20,578 bases of DNA from contig CAAFWD010000154.1 of NCBI GenBank assembly GCA_900766645.1, positions 1-20,578 on the forward strand, given 5' to 3'. The position numbers and the translations under genes are program-made. Below the pieces are notes generated by a model, which was not told the origin of the DNA, did no database searches, and worked only from the letters and a program-made list of their open reading frames with translations. The DNA is from an uncultured Cetobacterium sp. (GTDB lineage Bacteria > Fusobacteriota > Fusobacteriia > Fusobacteriales > Fusobacteriaceae). Positions 7,687 through 16,062 of this stretch are shown piece by piece; the stretch's first letter is position 1, and every line of letters starts with the position of its first letter.

Positions 7687-10080
7687 ATGTTAATTTCATT
7701 AGACTGGTTAAAACAATATGTCGATATAAAAGAAGACATAAAAGAATTAGAAAATACCTTAACTATGATAGGACAGGAAGTTGAGGCTATAGAAGAACAA
7801 GGAAAAGGTTTAGATAAAGTTTTAATAGGACAAATTACAGAATATGGTAAACATCCTGAAGCAGAAAAATTAACTTTACTAAAAGTTAATGTTGGAGGAG
7901 AAGAGGATCTTCAAATAGTTTGTGGAGCACCAAATCATAAGCTAGGAGATAAAGTTGTAGTTGCTACAATAGGTGCAGTTCTTCCAGGAGATTTTAAAAT
8001 TAAAAAGAGCAAAATAAGAGGAATAGAATCTCAAGGAATGTTATGCTCTGAAGTAGAATTAGGATTAGGAACAGAAGGAGATGGGATAATAATTCTTCCT
8101 GAGGATGCTCCTATTGGAATTGAATATAGAGAGTATAAAAAATTAAATGATGTTATATTTGAATTAGAAATAACACCAAATAGACCAGATTGTTTATCAT
8201 ATATTGGTATAGCTAGGGAAATTGCTGCATACTATGGAAGAAAAATTAAGTGCCCTGAGTTTGAATCAAAGACAATAATTGAAAGTATAAACACAGGACA
8301 TATTGACATAAAAATTGAGGATAAAGAAAGATGTAAAAGATTCTCAGGAAAAGTTATAAAGAATATTAATGTTGGAGATTCACCAGAGTGGCTAAAAAAG
8401 AGATTAATATCTATGGGACTAAAGCCAATAAATAATGTGGTCGATGCTACAAATTATATACTATTCGAATGCAATCAACCTTTACATGCTTATGACTTAT
8501 CAAAAGTAGAAGGCAGAAAAATAGTTGCAAGAAAGGCTGCAGCTGGAGAGAAAATTGTAACTCTTGATGGAGAAGAAAGAGAACTTAATAATGAAGAATT
8601 AGTAATTGCTGATGCAGTAAAACCGTTAGGAATTGCAGGAATAATGGGAGGAGAAGAAAGTAAAGTAACAGAATCAACTACAGAAATCTTCTTAGAGTGC
8701 GCATACTTTACTCCTGATAACATAAGAAAAACTTCGAAAAATATTGGAATATCAAGTGATTCTTCATACAGATTTGAAAGAGGATTAGATATAGAAAATA
8801 CAGTGGAAGTTTTAGAAAGAGCAGCTGAATTAATTTCTCAATTAACAGGTGGAGAAATTTTAGAAGGATGTATCGACAGATATGTTGAAAAATATGAAAA
8901 AATAGAAATTCCTTTAAATATAGAAAAATTAAGAAAATTTATGGGAAAAAATATAGAAATAGAAGTAGTAGGAAAAATATTAACTAATTTAGGAATTGAG
9001 ATAAAAACTTTAAACTCAACTACTTTAATAGCAACACCACCTTCTTATAGAGGAGATCTAACTAGAACAGCAGATCTTTATGAAGAAATTATAAGAATGT
9101 ATGGTTTTGATAATATAGAAAATAAAATGCCAGAAGAAAGCATAAGACCTGGTGTAAAGGACTCAATGACAATTGTTGTTGATGAATCAAAAGAGATCCT
9201 TTCAAAGTTAGGACTTCAAGAAGTTATAAACTATAGTTTTATTTCTAAAGAAGCAATCAAAATTTTAGGAATATCTGAGGATACATTAGAAATAACAAAT
9301 CCAATAAGCGATGATATGGCTGTAATGAGACCTACATTAATGTATAGTTTATTATGTAATTTAAGAGATAACTTAAATAGAAATCAAAATGGACTGAAGT
9401 TCTTTGAAGTTTCAAGAGTATTTACTCCAAAAGAGGATGGGTTAGCTAATGAAACATTAAGAGCAGCAATAGCATTATGTGGAAAAGAATCAAAAAGTTT
9501 ATGGAATCCAAAACCAGAATCTATGAACTTCTATGATTTAAAAGGATTTGTTGAAAAATTCTTAGAATACTTTGGAGTTTCAAGATATCAGCTTGAAAGA
9601 AGTACAAATTCTAATTTCCATCCAGGAAGAAGTGCTGATATAAAAATAGGAAAAGTTGTAATAGGTACATTTGGAGAAATTCATCCTGATTTAGCAGAAA
9701 ACTTGGACATAAAAAAGGAAAGAGCATACCTAGCAGAGCTAGACTTAACAACTCTATTAACTTATAGAGGTAAAAAAGTAAAGTATGAAAAAATTGTAAA
9801 GTATCCAGAGGTTACTAGAGATTTAGCTATTGTTTTAGATAGAGATATTCTAGTAGGAAAAATGCTAGAGGATATAAAAAAATCATCTAATTTAATAGAA
9901 AGTGTTGCTATATTTGACGTTTATCAAGGGGAAAAAATAGAGGCTGACAAAAAATCAGTTGCTATTAGCATCGTTCTTAGAAAGAAAGATGGAACTCTTG
10001 AAGAAAACGATATAAATATAACTGTTGATAAGATCTTAAAGTTAATTTCTAAAAATTATAACGGAGAGATAAGACAGTAA
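7687..10080 (+). CDS. pheT: phenylalanine-tRNA ligase beta subunit
   Basis: Beta subunit, 797 residues, the usual full length. Domains in order: N-terminal B1 (MLISLDWLKQYVDI), an OB-fold tRNA-binding domain (about 40-150, with HPEAEKLTLLKVNVG and IVCGAPN), the B3/4 editing domain (about 205-375, with ITPNRPDCLSYIGIAREIAA just before it and SSDSSYRFERG at 357-367), B5 (about 400-480, with PPSYRGDLTRTADLYEE), a catalytic-like core (about 490-690), and a C-terminal FDX-ACB anticodon-binding domain (about 704-797, starting VKYPEVTRDLAIVLD). The start at 7687 has GTGGAGG in front, 15 bp after pheS. The subunit pairs with PheS and edits Tyr-tRNA(Phe). Nothing is missing or fused. Confidence 0.98.
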   Translation: MLISLDWLKQYVDIKEDIKELENTLTMIGQEVEAIEEQGKGLDKVLIGQITEYGKHPEAEKLTLLKVNVGGEEDLQIVCGAPNHKLGDKVVVATIGAVLPGDFKIKKSKIRGIESQGMLCSEVELGLGTEGDGIIILPEDAPIGIEYREYKKLNDVIFELEITPNRPDCLSYIGIAREIAAYYGRKIKCPEFESKTIIESINTGHIDIKIEDKERCKRFSGKVIKNINVGDSPEWLKKRLISMGLKPINNVVDATNYILFECNQPLHAYDLSKVEGRKIVARKAAAGEKIVTLDGEERELNNEELVIADAVKPLGIAGIMGGEESKVTESTTEIFLECAYFTPDNIRKTSKNIGISSDSSYRFERGLDIENTVEVLERAAELISQLTGGEILEGCIDRYVEKYEKIEIPLNIEKLRKFMGKNIEIEVVGKILTNLGIEIKTLNSTTLIATPPSYRGDLTRTADLYEEIIRMYGFDNIENKMPEESIRPGVKDSMTIVVDESKEILSKLGLQEVINYSFISKEAIKILGISEDTLEITNPISDDMAVMRPTLMYSLLCNLRDNLNRNQNGLKFFEVSRVFTPKEDGLANETLRAAIALCGKESKSLWNPKPESMNFYDLKGFVEKFLEYFGVSRYQLERSTNSNFHPGRSADIKIGKVVIGTFGEIHPDLAENLDIKKERAYLAELDLTTLLTYRGKKVKYEKIVKYPEVTRDLAIVLDRDILVGKMLEDIKKSSNLIESVAIFDVYQGEKIEADKKSVAISIVLRKKDGTLEENDINITVDKILKLISKNYNGEIRQ

Positions 10081-10112
10081 AATTATTATTTATTTAAAGT
10101 TCAGGAGGAAAA

Positions 10113-11321
10113 ATGGATTCACTAAGAGAATTATTTAAGGTAGGAAATGGACCATCAAGCTCTCATACAATGGGACCAGAGAGAGCAGCAAAGAGATTTA
10201 AGGCAGAAAACCCAAATGCAGCAAGTTTCAAAGTAGAGCTATATGGATCACTTGCATTAACAGGAAAAGGACACTTAACAGATTACATAATCGTTGAGAC
10301 ACTAAAGCCTAAATCTACAGAGATAGTATGGATGCCAGAATTTGTACATCCATATCATACAAATGGTATGAAGTTCATAGCTTTAGATAATGAAGGAAAT
10401 GAAATGAAATCATGGTTAGTATTCTCAGTTGGAGGAGGTACTATCATGGAAGAAGGTCAGCAAAGACAGGGTGGATCAAAGGTATATCCTTTAGGAACAA
10501 TGGCAGAAATTATGTCATGGTGTGAAAAAAATAAAAAAGAGTTATGGGAATTCGTTGTTGAAAATGAAGGGGAATCAATTTGGTATTTCTTAGACCAAAT
10601 TAGAACTGCATTAGAGGCTTCTGTTGAGTCAGGATTATCTAAAAATGGTATTTTACCAGGAACAATCAGATTACAAAGAAGAGCTCAATCGTTCTACAGA
10701 AAAGCAAGAAATGACAAATCTAGAAATGGATTTGTAGGAAGAATATTTGCATATACATTAGCAGTATCTGAAGAAAATGGAGGAGGAGGTAGAGTTGTAA
10801 CTGCCCCTACTTGTGGAGCTGCAGGAGTAATTCCAGGATTAATGTATGCTTTAAAAGAAGAGTATAACTTATCAAATGAAGAAGTTTTAAAAGGTCTTGC
10901 AATAGCTGGATTAATAGGAAACATCATTAAAGAAAATGCTACAATATCTGGAGCAGAGGGAGGATGTCAAGCTGAGGTTGGATCTGCATGTGCAATGGCT
11001 TCTGCAATGGCATGTTTCATTTTAGGAGGATCATTAGAGCAAATCGAATATGCTGCAGAGATGGCATTAGAGCACCACTTAGGATTAACTTGTGATCCAG
11101 TTGGTGGATATGTACAAATTCCTTGTATAGAAAGAAACGCAGCAGCAGCAGTAAGAGCATTAGATGCAGCTCAATATTCAATGTATACAGATGGAAAGCA
11201 CAGCATTACATTTGACCAAGTTGTAAAAACAATGGGAGAAACTGGAAGAGACTTAAAAGACGAGTATAAAGAAACTTCTTTAGGTGGTCTTGCAAAGTAC
11301 CAGTTTGATGGAAACTGCTAA
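10113..11321 (+). CDS. sdaA: L-serine dehydratase (iron-sulfur, single chain)
   Basis: L-serine ammonia-lyase converting L-serine to pyruvate and ammonia using a [4Fe-4S] cluster. It is 402 residues, shorter than the roughly 455 of E. coli SdaA and Legionella LSD. The N-terminal beta-type domain opens with VGNGPSSSHTMGPERAA; the alpha-type domain has APTCGAAGVIPG (231-242), AEGGCQAEVGSACAMASAMA (281-300) and GLTCDPVGGYVQIPCIERNA (324-343). Cys285, Cys327 and Cys338 keep the 42- and 11-residue spacing of the cluster ligands known from Legionella LSD (343/385/396), and the chain ends in Cys402, matching its C-terminal 'tail-in-mouth' Cys458. The start has AGGAGG 32 bp after pheT. A strong terminator follows. 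It is placed before rnf, in line with fermentative serine use. Confidence 0.93.
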   Translation: MDSLRELFKVGNGPSSSHTMGPERAAKRFKAENPNAASFKVELYGSLALTGKGHLTDYIIVETLKPKSTEIVWMPEFVHPYHTNGMKFIALDNEGNEMKSWLVFSVGGGTIMEEGQQRQGGSKVYPLGTMAEIMSWCEKNKKELWEFVVENEGESIWYFLDQIRTALEASVESGLSKNGILPGTIRLQRRAQSFYRKARNDKSRNGFVGRIFAYTLAVSEENGGGGRVVTAPTCGAAGVIPGLMYALKEEYNLSNEEVLKGLAIAGLIGNIIKENATISGAEGGCQAEVGSACAMASAMACFILGGSLEQIEYAAEMALEHHLGLTCDPVGGYVQIPCIERNAAAAVRALDAAQYSMYTDGKHSITFDQVVKTMGETGRDLKDEYKETSLGGLAKYQFDGNC

Positions 11322-11331
11322 TAGTTTTATT

Positions 11332-11363
11332 AAAGAGAGAATCTTAGATTCTCTCTTTCTTTT
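11332..11363 (+). terminator. rho-independent terminator after sdaA
   Basis: Perfect 12-bp stem AAAGAGAGAATC / GATTCTCTCTTT with a TTA loop, followed by CTTTT. It starts ten bases after the sdaA stop and should end the long recF-to-sdaA gene run. The T-tract is short, so some read-through into pth is possible. Confidence 0.85.
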
Positions 11364-11383
11364 ATGAATAAGGAGGAATAATT

Positions 11384-11950
11384 GTGAAGTTAATAATAGG
11401 GTTAGGAAACCCAGGAAAAGAATACGAGAGAACAAGACATAATGTAGGATTTGATATATTAGATAAATTTGCCCAGAATAAAAATTTTCCAGGATTTAAA
11501 GAAAAATTTCAAGGATTAATTACAGAAAAAAATATTGAAGGAGAAAAAGTTCTTTTATTAAAACCGCAGACATATATGAATTTAAGTGGAAATTCCATTA
11601 TACAAGTTATTAAATTTTATAAATTAGATCCTAAAAATGACATAATAGTAATTTATGATGATATGGATTTACCTTTAGGAAAATTAAGATTAAAAGGAAA
11701 TGGAAGTGCAGGTGGACATAATGGAATAAAATCTATAATTTCACATATAGGACAAGATTTTATGAGAGCTAAATGTGGAATAGGAAAAGCAAAAACAAAA
11801 GATGAAAATATAAATTTTGTATTAGGTAGATTTACAAGAGAGGAAGATGAGCTGATTCAACCTATGTTTGAAAGAGTAATTTCTTTAATAGAAGATTTCA
11901 TTAATGATACTCAAATAGATAAAATGATGCAAAAATATAACAAAAAGTAA
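11384..11950 (+). CDS. pth: peptidyl-tRNA hydrolase
   Basis: Cytosolic enzyme that releases tRNA from peptidyl-tRNA dropped off ribosomes; 188 residues, normal length. Starts with GTG at 11384, with AGGAGGAAT ending four bases before it. Active-site residues are in place: Asn9 in GLGNPG, His19 in TRHNVGFD (catalytic), Asn66 in YMNLSG, Asp92 in YDDMDLPLG and Asn113 in GSAGGHNGIKSI. The C-terminus is lysine-rich (MMQKYNKK). It lies 20 bp beyond the sdaA terminator; I see no clear -35/-10 pair of its own, so it may rely on read-through or a weak promoter. It is separated from rnfC by a 104-bp promoter region. Confidence 0.97.
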   Translation: MKLIIGLGNPGKEYERTRHNVGFDILDKFAQNKNFPGFKEKFQGLITEKNIEGEKVLLLKPQTYMNLSGNSIIQVIKFYKLDPKNDIIVIYDDMDLPLGKLRLKGNGSAGGHNGIKSIISHIGQDFMRAKCGIGKAKTKDENINFVLGRFTREEDELIQPMFERVISLIEDFINDTQIDKMMQKYNKK

Positions 11951-11981
11951 TAGTAAAAAGCAAAAAAAAGAAGCAAAAAAG

Positions 11982-12010
11982 TTGTTAAATATAGATAAAT
12001 ATGATATTCT
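11982..12010 (+). promoter_or_regulatory. probable promoter of the rnf operon
   Basis: TTGTTA (11982-11987), 17-bp spacer, TATTCT (12005-12010) with an extended -10 TG at 12002-12003. An A-rich tract (11954-11980) lies directly upstream and may act as an UP element. A leader of roughly 37 bases follows before the rnfC ATG, which has AGGAGG at 12042-12047. The match is read by eye. Confidence 0.6.
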
Positions 12011-12054
12011 AGGAAATGGAGTAGAGTTGCAAAACTATATAGGAGGGAATATTT

Positions 12055-13365
12055 ATGAAATTCTTCGGGTTTAAAGGTGGAGTACATCCCCCTGAAAACA
12101 AAATTCAAACAGAAAATCAGGCTATTGAAGTATTAAAAGCACCGAAAATAGTCTATATACCATTATTACAACATATTGGAGTACCATTAACGCCGTGCGT
12201 TGAAGTAGGAGAATCAGTATTAAAAGGTCAGAAGATAGCGGATTCTCAGGGGTTTTTATCTGTTCCAGTTCATTCAACTGTAAGTGGAATAGTAAAAAAA
12301 ATAGAAGTTCTTCCATTTCCATTAATGGGGAATGTACAGACAATTGTTATTGAAAATGACGAGAAAGATGAGTGGGCAGAGCTTAATAAAAATAAAAATT
12401 GGGAATTGCTTACAAAAGATGAATTACTTTCAATAATTAGAGAAAAAGGTATTGTTGGTTTAGGAGGGGCAGCATTTCCTACGCATATAAAATTAAATCC
12501 TTCACCAGAAGTAAAAATCGACACTTTACTTTTAAACGGAGCAGAGTGTGAGCCGTATTTAAATTCAGACAATAGGGTTATGATAGAAGAGGCTGAAAAA
12601 GTTGTTGAAGGTATAAAGATAATGAAGCATATTTTACAAGTAAAAAATGCTGTTATAGGAATAGAAGATAATAAGCAAGAAGCGATAGATATAATGAATA
12701 AAGCTTGCGAGGGAACTGGAATTGGAGTAATGCCTTTAAAGACAATGTATCCTCAAGGAGGAGAAAAATCTTTAATAAAGGCTATTTTAAATAAAGAAGT
12801 TCCATCTGGAAAATTACCATCGGCAGTGGGAGTTGTTGTTAATAATACAACAACCGCAGCAGCGATATACGATGCAGTAGTAGAAGGGATACCTTTAATA
12901 GAAAAAGTAGTAACAGTAACAGGAAAGGGTGTTAAGAATCCTAAAAATTTAAAAGCTTTAATAGGAACTCCGATTTCTGAGTTATTTAATTATTGTGACT
13001 ATCAAGAGGATGAAACAGAAAAAGTAGTAATGGGTGGACCAATGATGGGTATGGCTCAATATACTTTAGATGTACCAGTTATAAAAGGAACATCAGGAAT
13101 CCTAGCTTTAACAAAGGGAGAAATGAATTACTGCAAACCAAAAGCATGTATAGGATGCGGAAAATGTGTGGATGTATGTCCAATGTCATTAGAGCCTGTA
13201 ATGTATGCTAGATTAGCAGCGTTCTCTCAATGGGAAGAAATGGCGAAATATCACTTAATGGATTGTATAGAATGTGGATCATGTTCATATATATGTCCAG
13301 CAAATAGACCATTAACAGAAGCAATAAAAATAGGAAAAGCAAAATTAAGAACTATGAAAAAGTAG
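12055..13365 (+). CDS. rnfC: Rnf complex subunit C (RnfC)
   Basis: Peripheral subunit of the Rnf ion-translocating ferredoxin:NAD+ oxidoreductase, where NAD(H) meets the complex through FMN and iron-sulfur clusters. It is 436 residues. The N-terminus FKGGVHPPENK is diagnostic, followed by a lipoyl-like beta domain (about 35-100). The flavin/nucleotide fold (Nuo51-like) shows GIVGLGGAAFPTHIKL (132-147), LNGAECEPYL and YPQGGEKSL (232-240). Two [4Fe-4S] motifs follow: Cys365/368/371/375 and Cys404/407/410/414. It lacks the long alanine-rich C-terminal extension of E. coli RsxC, as in clostridial types. First gene of rnfCDGEAB; the rnfD ribosome-binding site overlaps its stop codon. Confidence 0.97.
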   Translation: MKFFGFKGGVHPPENKIQTENQAIEVLKAPKIVYIPLLQHIGVPLTPCVEVGESVLKGQKIADSQGFLSVPVHSTVSGIVKKIEVLPFPLMGNVQTIVIENDEKDEWAELNKNKNWELLTKDELLSIIREKGIVGLGGAAFPTHIKLNPSPEVKIDTLLLNGAECEPYLNSDNRVMIEEAEKVVEGIKIMKHILQVKNAVIGIEDNKQEAIDIMNKACEGTGIGVMPLKTMYPQGGEKSLIKAILNKEVPSGKLPSAVGVVVNNTTTAAAIYDAVVEGIPLIEKVVTVTGKGVKNPKNLKALIGTPISELFNYCDYQEDETEKVVMGGPMMGMAQYTLDVPVIKGTSGILALTKGEMNYCKPKACIGCGKCVDVCPMSLEPVMYARLAAFSQWEEMAKYHLMDCIECGSCSYICPANRPLTEAIKIGKAKLRTMKK

Positions 13366-13378
13366 GAGGACACAAAAA

Positions 13379-14311
13379 GTGACAAAAATTTTAAAAATGG
13401 GGCCATCACCTCATGTAAGAACGAAAGAAACAGTCGAAGATGTAATGTATGATGTAATAATAGCTTTATTACCTGCAATGATAGCAGCGACTTATTTTTT
13501 TGGAATTAGAGCTATTGTGGTTACAGCAGTGTCAGTTTTATCATGTATGTTAACAGAATATGTATGTCAAAAAGTTTTAAAACAAGATATTCAAATATTT
13601 GATGGAAGTGCCATAATAACTGGAATATTGTATGCATTTGTTATACCGCCATATATGTCTTTAGTATATGTTGTAATTGGAGCTGTAGTTTCAATAGCAT
13701 TGGGAAAAATGGTGTTTGGTGGATTAGGGCATAACATATTCAACCCTGCTTTAGTAGGTAGAGCCTTTGTTCAGGCATCTTGGCCAGTTGCAATTACAAC
13801 ATTTATGTATGATGATATTGGTGGAGCTACTCTTTTAGATGCAATGAAAAGAGGAATGACAACTGATATGGCTTTAGTTGAAAAAGGAAATATCTATATT
13901 AACACATTTATTGGACAAATGGGTGGATGTTTAGGTGAAACTTCTGCATTGGCATTGTTGATAGGAGGAGCATATTTAATTTATAAAAAGCAAATAGATT
14001 GGAAAGTTCCGGCAGTTATAATAGGTACAGTATTTGCATCTTCATTAATAGCAGGAGCGGACCCTATTTTACATATATTTTCAGGTGGGCTATTTTTAGG
14101 AGCATTTTTTATGGCAACTGATATGGTAACATCTCCTCATACAACTAAAGGTAAAATGATATTTGCTTTTGGAATTGGGGTATTAGTTTCTTTAATCAGA
14201 TTCAAAGGTGGATATCCTGAAGGAATGGCTTATTCGATTTTAATAATGAATGGATTTGTACCATTAATTAATAGATATACAAGCCCTAAAAAATTTGGGG
14301 AGGTAAAGTAA
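13379..14311 (+). CDS. rnfD: Rnf complex subunit D (RnfD)
   Basis: Integral membrane flavoprotein of the Rnf/Nqr family, 310 residues with about nine to ten hydrophobic segments starting at residue 27. It moves electrons across the membrane through covalently bound FMN. Family signatures include GPSPHVRTKETVEDVMYDV (8-26), FDGSAIITGILYAFVIPP (74-91) and GGLGHNIFNPALVGRAF (114-130). The likely FMN-attachment Thr is Thr151 in DDIGGATLL, where the usual Ser of SGAT is Gly. The start is GTG at 13379: AGGAGG (13364-13369) overlaps the rnfC stop and stands nine bases ahead. It ends two bases before rnfG, so the genes are translationally linked. Confidence 0.95.
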   Translation: MTKILKMGPSPHVRTKETVEDVMYDVIIALLPAMIAATYFFGIRAIVVTAVSVLSCMLTEYVCQKVLKQDIQIFDGSAIITGILYAFVIPPYMSLVYVVIGAVVSIALGKMVFGGLGHNIFNPALVGRAFVQASWPVAITTFMYDDIGGATLLDAMKRGMTTDMALVEKGNIYINTFIGQMGGCLGETSALALLIGGAYLIYKKQIDWKVPAVIIGTVFASSLIAGADPILHIFSGGLFLGAFFMATDMVTSPHTTKGKMIFAFGIGVLVSLIRFKGGYPEGMAYSILIMNGFVPLINRYTSPKKFGEVK

Positions 14312-14313
14312 TA

Positions 14314-14850
14314 ATGGAAAGAAATAGATTTATTCACTATGGATTTGTATTAACTTTGATAGCTGCAATTTCTGCAGGGATATTATCAATGGTAAATGGA
14401 GTAACGATAAAAGTTATAAAAGAAAATGAAAAAAAAGCTGTAAATGCAGCTAGAGTAATGGTTTTACCTAAAGCTGTAAGCTTTAATGAAGAGGAAACTA
14501 TTGAAGTAGATGGATTGAAGTTTATTCCAGGATTAGGAAACAATGGAAATATAGCTGGTTATGTTGTAACTGTTTCTCAACCAGGATATGCAGCAAATAT
14601 AGATTTTGTTTTAGGATTAGATAAAAGAGGAAGAGTAACTGGATTAAATATAATTGGAAGTCAGGAAACTCCAGGGTTAGGATCTAAAATACTTGAACCA
14701 GAGTGGCAGAAAAAAGCAATTGGAAAAGATGCAACATATGAGTTTAATAAATCAACAGATGCATTTGCAGGAGCAACGATATCACCAGAAGCTGTTTATA
14801 CAGGTATAAAAAGAGCTCTTACAAGTTATAAAAATGGGGTGAATAAATAA
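14314..14850 (+). CDS. rnfG: Rnf complex subunit G (RnfG)
   Basis: FMN-binding subunit, 178 residues: one N-terminal transmembrane helix (about 9-33) anchoring a domain on the outer face of the membrane, as known for the NqrC/RnfG family. Signatures are SQETPGLGSKI (116-126) and the flavinylation site DAFAGATISPEAV, with Thr155 as expected FMN-phosphoester acceptor for ApbE; the residue three before Thr is Ala152 where Ser is most common. A Gly-Gly-Glu-like site GGGAGG (14298-14303) precedes the ATG at 14314. The stop TAA shares its final A with the ATG of rnfE. No apbE is present in the window. Confidence 0.95.
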   Translation: MERNRFIHYGFVLTLIAAISAGILSMVNGVTIKVIKENEKKAVNAARVMVLPKAVSFNEEETIEVDGLKFIPGLGNNGNIAGYVVTVSQPGYAANIDFVLGLDKRGRVTGLNIIGSQETPGLGSKILEPEWQKKAIGKDATYEFNKSTDAFAGATISPEAVYTGIKRALTSYKNGVNK

Positions 14851-15458
14851 TGGCGAAAACAAATAAAGAAATATTGCTAAACGGGATTATAAAAGAAAAT
14901 CCAGTATTTGTTCTTCTTCTAGGACTTTGTCCTACATTAGGAGTAACTTCATCATCTATTAATGGAATGGCTATGGGACTTGCCACAATGGCGGTTATTG
15001 TATGCTCTAATATGTTGATTTCTGCAGTTAAAAGTTTTATTCCGGATAAAGTAAGAATACCTGCATTTATAATGATAATAGCATCACTAGTAACGATAGT
15101 AGAAATGGTAATGAAAGCATACTTACCAGATTTATATAAAGTTTTGGGATTATTTATCCCTCTAATAGTTGTTAACTGTATAGTTTTAGGAAGAGCAGAA
15201 AGTTTTGCTTCTAAGAACACAGTTTTCAAATCGGTATTAGATGGAATAGGGGCAGGATTAGGATTTACATTAGCTCTTACAGTATTAGGAACAATTAGAG
15301 AAATATTAGGAAATGGTTCTGCGTTTGGAATTCAAGTAACTCCAGCAGCATTTACACCAGCATTAATATTTATTTTAGCACCAGGTGCATTTATAACAAT
15401 AGGATTTATAATTGCTTTCCAAAATTATATTAAAGCAAAAAAAAGTGAGGTGAAGTAA
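14850..15458 (+). CDS. rnfE: Rnf complex subunit E (RnfE)
   Basis: Polytopic membrane subunit, 202 residues with about six helices; RnfE and RnfA are related, oppositely oriented membrane proteins that together carry an iron centre near the middle of the membrane (known for Nqr/Rnf). The diagnostic N-terminal stretch is NPVFVLLLGLCPTLGVTSS (17-35), with Cys27 as the expected iron ligand. A second conserved Cys lies in PLIVVNCIVLGRAESFASK (Cys110). The ATG overlaps the rnfG stop by one base, and GGGGTG upstream serves as the ribosome-binding site. It has four bases between its stop and rnfA. Confidence 0.95.
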   Translation: MAKTNKEILLNGIIKENPVFVLLLGLCPTLGVTSSSINGMAMGLATMAVIVCSNMLISAVKSFIPDKVRIPAFIMIIASLVTIVEMVMKAYLPDLYKVLGLFIPLIVVNCIVLGRAESFASKNTVFKSVLDGIGAGLGFTLALTVLGTIREILGNGSAFGIQVTPAAFTPALIFILAPGAFITIGFIIAFQNYIKAKKSEVK

Positions 15459-15462
15459 AGAG

Positions 15463-16047
15463 ATGGATTTTGCAAAAATATTTAGTTTAATTATAACAGC
15501 AATATTCATACAGAATATAATATTTGCTAAATTCCTGGGGATATGTCCTTTCATGGGAGTATCTAAAAAAGTTGATTCGTCGATCGGAATGGGAATGGCA
15601 GTAACTTTCGTAATGTCTCTTGCTTCAGGTGTAACATGGACAATATATAACTATTTATTAGTGCCATTAAATTTAGAATACTTACAAACAATAGCTTTTA
15701 TATTAATAATAGCTTCATTAGTTCAATTTGTTGAAATGGCTATACAAAAAACATCACCAAATTTATATAAAGCATTAGGAGTATTCTTACCTTTAATTAC
15801 AACAAACTGTGCAGTTCTAGGTATTGCGATTTTAAATATTCAGCAAAACTATAACTTTATTGAATCAGTTATAAATGGAGCAGCAGTGGCTATTGGATTT
15901 ACATTAGCTTTAGTTTTACTTGCTGGTATAAGAGAAAGAATAGAGTATGCAGATATTCCAGGACCATTTAAAGGAGTTCCAATTGCATTTATTTCAGCGG
16001 GACTTTTAGCAATGGCTTTCATGGGATTCAGTGGAATGCAAATATAA
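15463..16047 (+). CDS. rnfA: Rnf complex subunit A (RnfA)
   Basis: Polytopic membrane subunit, 194 residues, paralogue of RnfE. Signatures are QNIIFAKFLGICPFMGVSKK (18-37, Cys28 in the LGICPFMG turn), FVEMAIQKTSPNLYKALGVFLPLITTNC and IAILNIQ. The Cys in LITTNCAVLG (near 115) is the second expected iron ligand. Six hydrophobic helices are evident. The ribosome-binding site is GTGAGGTGAAG just before the rnfE stop, and rnfB follows after 15 bp. Confidence 0.95.
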   Translation: MDFAKIFSLIITAIFIQNIIFAKFLGICPFMGVSKKVDSSIGMGMAVTFVMSLASGVTWTIYNYLLVPLNLEYLQTIAFILIIASLVQFVEMAIQKTSPNLYKALGVFLPLITTNCAVLGIAILNIQQNYNFIESVINGAAVAIGFTLALVLLAGIRERIEYADIPGPFKGVPIAFISAGLLAMAFMGFSGMQI

Positions 16048-16062
16048 ATTGGAGGTAGGTTA

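Noticed and set aside
12270..12572. 100-residue - strand reading frame within rnfC
   Set aside because: Antisense to a conserved gene, Ser/Phe-rich from the reverse of Glu/Lys codons; no support.
14819..15229. 136-residue reading frame on the - strand
   Set aside because: Lies antisense across rnfE, has biased Ile/Thr-rich composition, and has no family likeness; a shadow of the rnfE coding frame.
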